NCBI RefSeq assembly: GCF_030812215.1 | Contig: NZ_JAUSSG010000005.1 | Location: 372,001-436,000, forward strand | Source of the DNA: Variovorax boronicumulans | GTDB taxonomy: Bacteria > Pseudomonadota > Gammaproteobacteria > Burkholderiales > Burkholderiaceae_C | Direction: 5' to 3' | DNA length: 64,000 nt | In this document: positions 56,932-64,000 of the stretch, one piece after another | Numbering within the stretch: the first letter of the stretch is position 1 | Layout of the letters: every line of letters begins with the position of its first letter | The notes under the pieces: generated by a model | The model's input: the letters and a program-made list of their open reading frames with translations, nothing else | The model's database searches: none | What the model was told of the DNA's origin: nothing | Position numbers and translations under genes: made by a program

Positions 56932-57921
56932 ATGAGCTTCACACGCCGCCAGATCCTTCAGACCACCGGCGCCTCGGCGCTGCTTGCAAGCATCGGCCAT
57001 CAGGCCTACGCGCAGGCCGGCATCGAGACCGCGACCATCGTCACCGGCTTCGCGGCCGGCGGCACCTCGGACACCATCTGCCGCCGCCTAGCGCAGAAGC
57101 TCAGCCCCGAATACGCCAAGGCGGCAGTGGTCGAGAACCGCACCGGCGCGGGCGGCCAGATCGCGGTCACCTACGTGAAGGGCCGGCCGGCCGACGGCGT
57201 CACCATCCTGCAGACGCCGACCTCGATCCTCACGATCTATCCGCACATCTACAAGAAGCTGCCGTACGACCCGATGGTGGACCTCACCCCGGTCAGCATC
57301 GGCTGCATCTTCGACTTCGGCTTTGCCGTCGGCCCGTCGGTGCCGGCCAGCGTGAAGAGCGTGCCCGAGTTCCTCGCCTGGGCCAAGGCCAACCCGGCCG
57401 GCGCCAACTTCGGCTCGCCGGCCGCGGGCTCCACGCCGCACTTCATCGGCGCGCTGCTGGGCAAGAAGGGCGACGTCGAACTCAAGCACGCCGCCTACCG
57501 CGGCACGCAGCCGGCGATGCTCGACCTGCTGGGCGGCAACATCTCGGCGGTGTCGGGCCCCATCGGCGACATCACCCAGCACCTGCCCTCGGGCAAGGTG
57601 CGCATCCTGGGCGTCTCGGGTGCCAAGCGCAGCCGCTTCGCGCCCGAGGTGCCGACCTTCGGCGAGCAGGGCATCAAGGACATGGCGCACAGCGAATGGT
57701 TCGCCTTCTTCCTGCCGGCCAAGGCATCGCCAGAACTGGTGACGCGCCTGAACACCGCGATGAAGAACGCGCTCGCGCAAAAGGACGTGATCGACGGCCT
57801 GGGCACCTTCGGGCTGGAGGCCATGTCTTCCACACCCGCGGAGCTGACCGAGCTGCTGAAGAAAGACACCGCCAAGTGGGCGCCGATCGTGAAAGAAGTC
57901 GGCTTCACCGCGGAGGGTTAA
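56932..57921 (+). CDS. Bug/TctC-family periplasmic solute-binding protein
   Basis: 329 residues with a twin-arginine-type signal (TRRQILQTTGASALLAS, cleavage after QAYAQA) and Bug motifs: TIVTGFAAGGTSDTICRRLA, VENRTGAGGQIAV, NFGSPAAGSTPHFIGA. The usual HVPYKG motif is changed to HAAYRGTQPAMLDLLGG, so the ligand pocket may differ from that of the other Bug proteins here. It precedes a class II aldolase and a ketopantoate reductase-like gene, perhaps a separate small unit. Confidence 0.92.
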   Translation: MSFTRRQILQTTGASALLASIGHQAYAQAGIETATIVTGFAAGGTSDTICRRLAQKLSPEYAKAAVVENRTGAGGQIAVTYVKGRPADGVTILQTPTSILTIYPHIYKKLPYDPMVDLTPVSIGCIFDFGFAVGPSVPASVKSVPEFLAWAKANPAGANFGSPAAGSTPHFIGALLGKKGDVELKHAAYRGTQPAMLDLLGGNISAVSGPIGDITQHLPSGKVRILGVSGAKRSRFAPEVPTFGEQGIKDMAHSEWFAFFLPAKASPELVTRLNTAMKNALAQKDVIDGLGTFGLEAMSSTPAELTELLKKDTAKWAPIVKEVGFTAEG

Positions 57922-57939
57922 CCGACTGAAGGAACTGCA

Positions 57940-58740
57940 ATGACCACCCCACTCGCCACCACGACCTCGACGCCCTCGGCGCTGGTCCATCCATCGATCC
58001 ACCCCGACGAGCGCGCCGCACGCGAAGAGCTCGCGGCCTGCTACCGCGTCTTCGCGATGCTCGGCTGGGTCGAGATGATCTACAACCACATCACGGTGCG
58101 CTTGCCCGACAGCGTGACCGGTGGCGAGAAGCAGTTCCTCATCAACCCCTTCGGCCTGCACTACAGCGAGGTGACGGCCAGCAACCTCGTGAAGATCGAC
58201 CTGCACGGCAGGGTGCTCGACGGGTCCTCGTACCCGGTGAACCCCGCCGGCTTCACGGTGCACGCGGCCATCCACGACGGCCTGCCCGGCGCGCACTGCG
58301 TGATGCACACCCACACCACGGCCGGCGTGGCCGTGGCCTGCCTGCAGGGCGGCCTGCAGCAGACCAATTTCTATACCGCCCAGCTGCACGGCATGGTGGC
58401 GTACCACGACTTCGAGGGCATCACGATCCACGCGGACGAAGGCCCGCGCCTTCTGCAGAGCATCGGCAACCGCAACGCGGTGATCCTGCGCAACCACGGC
58501 CTCCTGGCCTGGGGGCAGACGCTGCCGCAGACCTTCGCGATCCTGTGGACGCTGCAACGCGCCTGCGAGATCCAGATGGCGACCTTCTCGATGGGCGTGG
58601 CCATTCCGGTGAGCGAGGAGATCGCGCAGCGCTGCACGCGCGATGCGCTGCAGTTCAGCCCCGCGCACGGCGCCGGGCAGGACGTGTTCAATGCGCTGGT
58701 GCGGCAGGTCGACCGCATCGATCCGGGCTACAGAAACTGA
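57940..58740 (+). CDS. Class II aldolase/adducin-family protein
   Basis: 266 residues. The zinc site is visible as MHTHTTAGVAVA with a later RNHGLLAWG histidine, and NHITVRLP marks the N-terminal part. Members include fuculose-phosphate aldolase and many decarboxylase or aldolase enzymes of unknown substrate. It lies 18 bases after a Bug gene and 13 bases before the PanE-like gene. The three may handle a hydroxy-keto acid, but no pathway is assigned. Confidence 0.88.
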   Translation: MTTPLATTTSTPSALVHPSIHPDERAAREELAACYRVFAMLGWVEMIYNHITVRLPDSVTGGEKQFLINPFGLHYSEVTASNLVKIDLHGRVLDGSSYPVNPAGFTVHAAIHDGLPGAHCVMHTHTTAGVAVACLQGGLQQTNFYTAQLHGMVAYHDFEGITIHADEGPRLLQSIGNRNAVILRNHGLLAWGQTLPQTFAILWTLQRACEIQMATFSMGVAIPVSEEIAQRCTRDALQFSPAHGAGQDVFNALVRQVDRIDPGYRN

Positions 58741-58753
58741 GGCGAACTCTCCC

Positions 58754-59731
58754 ATGAAGATTTGTATTTACGGCGCCGGCGCGATCGGCGGCTGGATCGG
58801 TGCCGGCCTTGCACAGGCCAGCGAACGCCTCAACGTGGTCGCGCGCGGCGCGACGCTCGAAACCCTGCAGCAAGATGGCCTTTCGCTGATGCGCGGCGAC
58901 GTGCGCACACGCGTGCCGGTCAACGCGGTGGCCGACCCCGAGATGCTCGGCGTGCAGGACCTGGTGGTCATCGCCGTGAAGGCGCCTGCGCTGGCGGCCG
59001 TGGCCGACCGCATCGGGCCGCTGATCGGGCCCGACACCATCGTGCTGGTCGCAATGAACGGCGTGCCGTGGTGGTTTCTGGAAGGCGGCTTCGGCGGCGA
59101 AATTACCGGCCACCGGCTGGCCGCGGTGGACCCCGACGGCGCCATCGCCAGGGCCATTCCGGCCCGCAACGTGATCGGCTGCGTGGTGCATGCGAGCTGC
59201 TCGCTCGACGGACCGGGCGTGGTGCGGCATCACTTCGGCAACGGACTGATCGTGGGCGAGCCTTCGGGCGAAGCCACGCCGCGCGTGCAGAAGCTGGTCG
59301 AGCTCCTGAACCGTGCGGGCATCGACACCACGCTGTCGCCGCAGATCCAGAAGGACGTGTGGTTCAAGCTCTGGGGCAACATGACGGTGAACCCGATCAG
59401 TGCGCTGACCGGCGCCACCACCGACCTCATCATGGGCGACGACGATGTACGCAGCTTCATCTCGGCCGTGATGCTCGAGGCCAAGGAGATCGGGCGCCGC
59501 ATCGGCATCGAGATCACGCAGAGCCCCGAAGACCGGCACGAGGTGACCAAGAAGCTCGGCGCGTTCAAGACCTCGATGCTGCAGGACGTGGAAGCCGGTC
59601 GGTCGGTGGAGCTCGATGCGCTGGTGACGGTGGTGCGCGAGCTGGGTGTGTTGACGGGCGTGGCCACGCCGTTCACCGATGCGCTGCTGGGGCTGGCGCG
59701 GTTGAGGACGCGGCAGCTCGGGTTGTACTGA
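58754..59731 (+). CDS. Ketopantoate reductase-family oxidoreductase
   Basis: 325 residues. The NADP-binding Rossmann motif is GAGAIGGWIGAGLA at the N-terminus, and the catalytic helix region is WFKLWGNMTVNPISALTG, as in PanE. The VNP motif and the long C-terminal helix fit the family. It could supply pantoate, but its position next to an aldolase and a Bug gene suggests a catabolic relative that reduces or oxidises another 2-oxo acid. Start ATG at 58754. Confidence 0.88.
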   Translation: MKICIYGAGAIGGWIGAGLAQASERLNVVARGATLETLQQDGLSLMRGDVRTRVPVNAVADPEMLGVQDLVVIAVKAPALAAVADRIGPLIGPDTIVLVAMNGVPWWFLEGGFGGEITGHRLAAVDPDGAIARAIPARNVIGCVVHASCSLDGPGVVRHHFGNGLIVGEPSGEATPRVQKLVELLNRAGIDTTLSPQIQKDVWFKLWGNMTVNPISALTGATTDLIMGDDDVRSFISAVMLEAKEIGRRIGIEITQSPEDRHEVTKKLGAFKTSMLQDVEAGRSVELDALVTVVRELGVLTGVATPFTDALLGLARLRTRQLGLY

Positions 59732-59851
59732 GCACCGCTCTGCTTACAAGAACTTCTCGGGCGTGGCGGCCCGCGTCTCGGTGCAGCTCGCCATCGTCAC
59801 TCACCACCCTGCCGCCACTACCAGCAACCCGCCGGCAACGAAAACGGGAAG

Positions 59852-60598
59852 CTAGTGCTTCTTCAGCAAGACCCGCACCGCCTCGGGGAGGGAATTGACC
59901 TCTGGCATGAAGCGGTCGAGCACGGCCCCGAGGATCACGGCGGAGAGCACCGCGCCGAGCAGCGGCTTCCAGGTCAGCCGCACCGCAGCCATCAACCAGC
60001 CTTCGCGCGCCACGCGCACCGCGGCGCGAGCCGAGACATACGAGAACGCCACCTCGACGGCCACGGCCAGCAGCGCGTCCCAGCTGAAGTACAGCAGCGC
60101 GAGATAGCCGGCGCCGAACAGCACGGCCACGCAGATCGCGAAGATGGCCAGCACCGGCACCACAATGATTGCACCTTCGTCCGCACCGCCCGCCACATCG
60201 AGCACACCACCGGCCACGTCGGACAGCACGCTGCCACCATCGGCGGCGTCGGCCACGTCGGCAACCCTCAGATGATCGGACGAGCTTCCCCCGCTGAAGT
60301 CCATATCGGGCACATCGGCATCGACATCGACGCTGCGCCCCTCGACCAGTCGCTTCGCCCACCAGCGCAGCACCAGCAGGTAGCCCAGATACCCCACGCC
60401 CAGCGTGAGGAAGTAGCGAATCGCGAGCGAGTCCACGTGCAGCAGGTGCATCTGCAGCGCCGACACGCCCCACATGAGGAGGAGCGTGAATGTGCCGATC
60501 AGGATGCCGTGCGTGCGCAGGCTGTAGTTGCGGTGCAGGTCGCGCTCGACCTGCGTTTCCCAAAGGCGCACCGAGCGCCAGTTGGAAAGAACCTTCAT
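59852..60598 (-). CDS. Membrane protein with acidic central loop, unknown function
   Basis: 248 residues. Membrane segments lie at about 31-50, 60-79, 144-170, 171-190 and 210-229. Between the second and third is a 50-residue loop (about 90-141) made almost only of Asp, Ala, Gly, Val and Ser, with no basic residue except one Arg and one His. I do not recognise the family. The ATG overlaps the alr stop (ATGA), so it is co-translated with alanine racemase; related function in cell-wall metabolism is only a guess. The 120 bases downstream show no gene. Confidence 0.7.
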   Translation of the reverse strand: MKVLSNWRSVRLWETQVERDLHRNYSLRTHGILIGTFTLLLMWGVSALQMHLLHVDSLAIRYFLTLGVGYLGYLLVLRWWAKRLVEGRSVDVDADVPDMDFSGGSSSDHLRVADVADAADGGSVLSDVAGGVLDVAGGADEGAIIVVPVLAIFAICVAVLFGAGYLALLYFSWDALLAVAVEVAFSYVSARAAVRVAREGWLMAAVRLTWKPLLGAVLSAVILGAVLDRFMPEVNSLPEAVRVLLKKH

Positions 60599-61695
60599 TC
60601 GTCGATGAGAGCAGCGAACGGCACGCGTTGGGCCACGGCGCACATGAGCTCGTAGCCGACGGTGCCCGCCGCCTGTGCGACCTCGTCGATGGGCAGCACC
60701 GCATCGGTGACCGTCGAGCGGCCCCACAGCGTGACCTCGGCGCCGAACTTCGCATCAGGCACGGGCGTGAGGTCGACGGTGATCATGTCCATGCTCACGC
60801 GGCCCACCATGCGGGTGCGAACGCCGTTCACCAGCACCGGCGTGCCGGTGTTGCAGTGGCGCGGGTAGCCATCGGCGTAGCCGACCGCTGCCACACCGAT
60901 GGTGAGCGGCCCTTCGGCCGTGAAGTTGGAGCCATAGCCGATGGTGTCGCCGGCCTTGAGCGTCTGCACCGAGAGCAGTTGCGTCGACAGCGTCATCGTT
61001 GGCTGCAGTTGCCAGTGCGCCGCGTTGTTCAACGGGAAGTCGGGGGCGCTGCCGTACAGCACGATGCCGGGGCGCACCCAGTCGCCGCGCGTCTGGTCGG
61101 CGTGACGCAGGGTAGCCGCGCTGTTGGCAATGGAGCGTTCGCCCGGCAGGTCGCGCGTCGCGCGCTCGAAGGCTTCGAGCTGGTGCGCGATGCCGCGGGG
61201 GCCGTCGGCATCGCTGAAGTGCGTCATCAGCGATATCTCGTCGACCTGCGTCAGTGCATTGAGCCGCGTCCAGGCCGAACCGAAGCGCTCCGGCGTGAAA
61301 CCCAGGCGGTTCATGCCCGAGTTCATTTTCAGGAAAACACGCTGCGGCTTGAGGGTCTTGTGCGCTGCGAGCATGTCGATCTGCTCGTCGCAGTGCACGG
61401 TGTGCCAGAGGTCCAGGCGCGAACACAGTTCGAGGTCGCGCGCGTCGAACACGCCTTCCAGCAGCAGCACAGGGCCGCGCCAGCCCAGGGCGCGCACGCG
61501 CTCGGCCTCGGCCAGATCGAGCAGCGCAAACCCGTCGGCACCGCGCAGGCCCTCATAGACCCGCTCGATGCCATGGCCATAGGCGTTGGCCTTGACCACG
61601 GCCCAGACACGGGCGTCGAGGGCCGCGCGGCGGACCCTGTCGAGGTTGTTGCGCAGGGCGGCGGTATGGACGGTGGCAAGAATGGGGCGCGGCAT
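60595..61695 (-). CDS. alr: Alanine racemase
   Basis: PLP enzyme that supplies D-alanine for peptidoglycan. 366 residues. The PLP lysine is Lys35 in [11 protein letters not shown], and the barrel residues and C-terminal domain with [23 protein letters not shown] and [10 protein letters not shown] are present. The ATG at 61695 ([20 protein letters not shown]) matches the family. It heads a two-gene unit with a membrane protein and is divergent from lplT with 193 bases between. Confidence 0.97.
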   Translation of the reverse strand: MPRPILATVHTAALRNNLDRVRRAALDARVWAVVKANAYGHGIERVYEGLRGADGFALLDLAEAERVRALGWRGPVLLLEGVFDARDLELCSRLDLWHTVHCDEQIDMLAAHKTLKPQRVFLKMNSGMNRLGFTPERFGSAWTRLNALTQVDEISLMTHFSDADGPRGIAHQLEAFERATRDLPGERSIANSAATLRHADQTRGDWVRPGIVLYGSAPDFPLNNAAHWQLQPTMTLSTQLLSVQTLKAGDTIGYGSNFTAEGPLTIGVAAVGYADGYPRHCNTGTPVLVNGVRTRMVGRVSMDMITVDLTPVPDAKFGAEVTLWGRSTVTDAVLPIDEVAQAAGTVGYELMCAVAQRVPFAALIDE

Positions 61696-61888
61696 GGGGG
61701 GCTTTGGGCAGGCTGCAGGCGGACTGGGGCTAAGTTCAGACCACGTTTTAGCATTTCCGGGAATGGGGTCGAATACGGAAGGGATGCCCATTTCCACGTC
61801 GTACCCCCATGCTATAACCGCCCATTCGCTCCGGACGCGACACTTTTTCACTACCGCCAGCAGACCCCTCTGGCCAGCCAGCCCATCG

Positions 61889-63193
61889 ATGAAGCGCGGT
61901 TTCTACACGATCATGTCGGCCCAGTTCTTTTCGTCGCTGGCCGACCAAGCGCTTTTCGTTGTTGCCGTCGATCTCATGCGAAGTTCGGGCGCCCCCGAAT
62001 GGCAACGCGCGGCCCTGGTGCCGATCTTCGCGGTCTTCTACGTGGTGCTCGCACCGCTGGTGGGCGCGTTTGCAGATGCGCTGCCCAAGGGCAAGGTGAT
62101 GTTCATCAGCAACGCGATCAAGGTGGTCGGCTGCCTGATGATGCTGTTCGGCTCGCACCCCCTGTTGTCGTATTCGATCGTGGGCCTGGGTGCGGCGGCC
62201 TACTCGCCGGCCAAGTACGGCATCCTGACCGAACTGCTGCCCGCCTCCCAGCTGGTCAAGGCCAACGGCTGGATCGAGGGGTTGACCATCGCCTCCATCC
62301 TGCTGGGCATCGTGCTCGGCGGCACGCTGGTGGGCCATGCGGTCTCCAGCCAGTTGCTGGCCTTCGACTTCCCGTTGATCGACACCGGCATCGACTCGCC
62401 GGCCGAGGCCGCGATCTCGGTGCTGATCCTCGTGTACATACTGGCGGCCTGGTTCAACACACGCATTCCGCACACTGGCGTCGAGATGCGCCCGCTGCGC
62501 TCCAACCCCGAGCACGGCCTCGCGCGCAACATCGCTGCGCTGCTGCCCGACTTCTGGCATTGCAATGCACGCCTGTGGCGCGACCGCCTCGGCCAGATCT
62601 CGCTGGCCACCACCACGCTCTTCTGGGGCGCGGGCGGCAACCTCAAGTACATCGTGCTCGCGTGGGCATCGCTCGCGCTGGGCTACAACACGACGCAGGC
62701 CTCGGCGCTCACCGGCGTGGTGACCATCGGCACGGCCGTGGGCGCCATCGTGGCCTCGATGCGCATGCGGCTGGACATGGCCACCCGCGTGATCCCGATG
62801 GGCATCGCGATGGGGCTGATGGTCATCTGCATGAACTTCATCGGCAACGTGTGGCTGGCGGTGCCGTTCCTCATCATCCTGGGCGGCCTGGGCGGCTTCC
62901 TCGTGGTGCCGATGAATGCGCTGCTGCAGCATCGTGGCCACAACCTGATGGGCGCGGGCCGCTCGATCGCAGTGCAGAACTTCAACGAGCAGGCCTGCAT
63001 TCTCTTGCTGGGCGGCTTCTACAGCGTCTGCACGGGGCTGGGTCTCTCGGCCTACGGCGCAATCAGTGCCTTCGGCCTCGTGGTGGCGGGCTGCATGTGG
63101 CTCATCAAGCGCTGGCACGAGAACAACCTCAAGAAGTACCCGGAAGAAGTCGAGCACCTGCTTGCGATCGCCCGCAGCGACAAACACCACTGA
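61889..63193 (+). CDS. lplT: Lysophospholipid transporter LplT (MFS)
   Basis: 434 residues, about 12 membrane segments. LplT flips lysophospholipids back across the inner membrane for re-acylation. Landmarks are [53 protein letters not shown] and a late [19 protein letters not shown]. The acyltransferase partner (aas) is not adjacent. The frame is open further upstream, but ATG at 61889 gives the expected N-terminus. Divergent from alr. Confidence 0.92.
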   Translation: MKRGFYTIMSAQFFSSLADQALFVVAVDLMRSSGAPEWQRAALVPIFAVFYVVLAPLVGAFADALPKGKVMFISNAIKVVGCLMMLFGSHPLLSYSIVGLGAAAYSPAKYGILTELLPASQLVKANGWIEGLTIASILLGIVLGGTLVGHAVSSQLLAFDFPLIDTGIDSPAEAAISVLILVYILAAWFNTRIPHTGVEMRPLRSNPEHGLARNIAALLPDFWHCNARLWRDRLGQISLATTTLFWGAGGNLKYIVLAWASLALGYNTTQASALTGVVTIGTAVGAIVASMRMRLDMATRVIPMGIAMGLMVICMNFIGNVWLAVPFLIILGGLGGFLVVPMNALLQHRGHNLMGAGRSIAVQNFNEQACILLLGGFYSVCTGLGLSAYGAISAFGLVVAGCMWLIKRWHENNLKKYPEEVEHLLAIARSDKHH

Positions 63194-63263
63194 CCTTGCG
63201 CGACTGCGTTGGTGAGACGGCCGGCGCGCCGAGTGCCGAAGCCCCTTTTCTCCCAACGCCCCC

Positions 63264-64000
63264 ATGCCCGCCCTCGCGCTGATCTTCAACGCCTTCGTCT
63301 GGGGGCTGTCGTGGTTTCCCTTCCGGCACATCGAAGGCCACGGCCTGCATCCGGTGTGGACCACCTGCCTCATCTACCTGGCCATCACGATCGTGATGGG
63401 CATCGTGCGCCGTCACGCATGGAAGGGCTTGGCCGCCTACCCGATGCTCGCGGTGCTGGGCCTTGCGGCGGGCTTCACCAACGTGGGTTTCAACTGGGCG
63501 GTGACGCAGGGCGACGTGGTGCGCGTGGTGCTGCTGTTCTACCTGATGCCGCTGTGGAGCGTGCTGCTCGGCTGGCTGCTGCTGGGCGAACGGCCCACGG
63601 GCGGCGCGCTCGCGCGCGTAGCGCTGGCGCTCACCGGGGTGGTCGTGGTGCTCAAGACGCCGGGCACCGACTGGCCGGTGCCGTCGAGCCTGCCTGACTG
63701 GCTGGGCCTCGCGGCCGGCTTCGGCTTCGCGGTGACCAACATCGTGCTGCGCCACCTGCGGCACGCGCCGGGCGAATCGCGTGCGCTCGCGATGTTCTGC
63801 GGCTGCACGTTCGTGGCGGGCATCGCGGCGCTCGGCGGTAGTGCGCTTGGCGCCATCGCTTCGCCGCTGCAGGCCTCGCCGGGCTGGTTCGGCTGGGCCG
63901 TCCTGCTGGGCACGGGTTTCGTGATCGCCAACGTGTGTCTTCAATACGGCGCGGCACGGCTGGCGGCCAGCGCGACCTCGGTGATCATGCTGTCGGAGGT
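63264..64000 (+). CDS. EamA/DMT-family transporter, N-terminal part
   Basis: The reading frame starts with ATG at 63264 and is still open at the right edge: 245 complete codons are visible, and perhaps 50-60 residues are missing. It has about eight membrane segments so far, in two repeats typical of EamA proteins: FNAFVWGLSWFPFRHIEG, VGFNWAVTQGDVVRVVLLFY, LMPLWSVLLGWLLLGERPTG and the second-half VTNIVLRHLRHAPGES. Such transporters export or exchange amino acids or other metabolites. It follows lplT after 70 bases. Confidence 0.9.
   Translation, partial: MPALALIFNAFVWGLSWFPFRHIEGHGLHPVWTTCLIYLAITIVMGIVRRHAWKGLAAYPMLAVLGLAAGFTNVGFNWAVTQGDVVRVVLLFYLMPLWSVLLGWLLLGERPTGGALARVALALTGVVVVLKTPGTDWPVPSSLPDWLGLAAGFGFAVTNIVLRHLRHAPGESRALAMFCGCTFVAGIAALGGSALGAIASPLQASPGWFGWAVLLGTGFVIANVCLQYGAARLAASATSVIMLSE

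Noticed and set aside
49491..57921. Possible recent transfer of the Bug genes in and around the hpa operon
   Set aside because: Base composition looks like the neighbouring genes by eye and no mobile element or boundary repeat flanks them individually.
60490..63282. A 930-codon open frame on the plus strand spanning the alr-lplT region
   Set aside because: It runs antisense through the membrane protein and alr genes and in a wrong frame through lplT. Its translation is Arg/His/Ala-rich with no recognisable domain, as expected for shadow frames in GC-rich DNA.

Overview
The window looks like chromosomal DNA from a Comamonadaceae betaproteobacterium, most likely Variovorax or a close relative. 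This rests on very high G+C, five Bug-type (TctC) solute-binding protein genes, catabolic operons of soil-bacterium style, the mreB/gatCAB head-to-head arrangement, and short GC-rich dispersed intergenic repeats of the kind common in that family. The genus is inference; no rRNA gene is present to settle it. I see no rRNA, tRNA, CRISPR array, phage or insertion sequence. Coding density is very high and no gap between genes exceeds about 215 bases.

Layout. 1-1908: the end of a Bug protein gene, then fumarylacetoacetase. 1915-6660 (minus): the rod-shape locus mreB-mreC-mreD-mrdA, with a terminator-like hairpin after mreB. 6874-10170 (plus): gatCAB. 10211-12426: a DUF4124 protein, pyrE and, head to head with it, exonuclease III. 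12436-15707: a LysR regulator, a PhzS-like flavin monooxygenase and a Bug protein. 15714-28588 (minus): one almost fully coupled run of genes for uptake and breakdown of biuret-like ureides. In transcription order these are allophanate hydrolase, a taurine/nitrate-type ABC importer, an AtzH-like protein, a BMP/nucleoside-type ABC importer, formamidase, biuret hydrolase, the importer ATPase, a second cysteine hydrolase and a GntR regulator. 28792-31090: an M48 peptidase and AmpG. 31236-34943: a ketosynthase, chain-length factor and flavin halogenase-like triad. 34997-37030: a two-component system. 37191-41196: an O-antigen ligase-like protein, small membrane and zinc-finger proteins, ilvE and rdgC. 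41321-44997: an M20 amidohydrolase, an MHS transporter and a divergent LysR. 44994-47512: a small membrane protein, a lipoprotein with a strong terminator, and radA. 47612-56306 (plus): a homoprotocatechuate-type meta-cleavage operon (hpaR, G1, G2, E, F, H, I) with two Bug genes inside it and a LigA/LigB-type ring-cleavage pair in place of the usual HpaD. 56331-59731: a lipoprotein, a Bug protein, a class II aldolase and a ketopantoate reductase-like protein. 59852-61695 (minus): a membrane protein and alanine racemase. 61889-64000 (plus): lplT and an EamA transporter cut by the window edge.

How the parts work together. The 12.9-kb ureide operon would import substrates by two routes. BiuH converts biuret to allophanate, and AtzF degrades allophanate to ammonia and CO2. 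Formamidase and the second hydrolase widen the substrate range, and the GntR protein probably controls the set through a palindrome just upstream of atzF. The hpa operon takes a ring-cleavage product through dehydrogenation, isomerisation, decarboxylation, hydration and aldol cleavage to pyruvate and succinate semialdehyde. HpaR probably acts at a palindrome that covers its own -10 region.

The observations I consider most worth following up are: two near-identical short reading frames that bridge junctions inside the ureide operon and derive from a dispersed repeat; an atzH gene without atzE or atzG; the isolated ketosynthase/chain-length factor/halogenase triad; and the LigAB-type dioxygenase inside an otherwise canonical hpa pathway.
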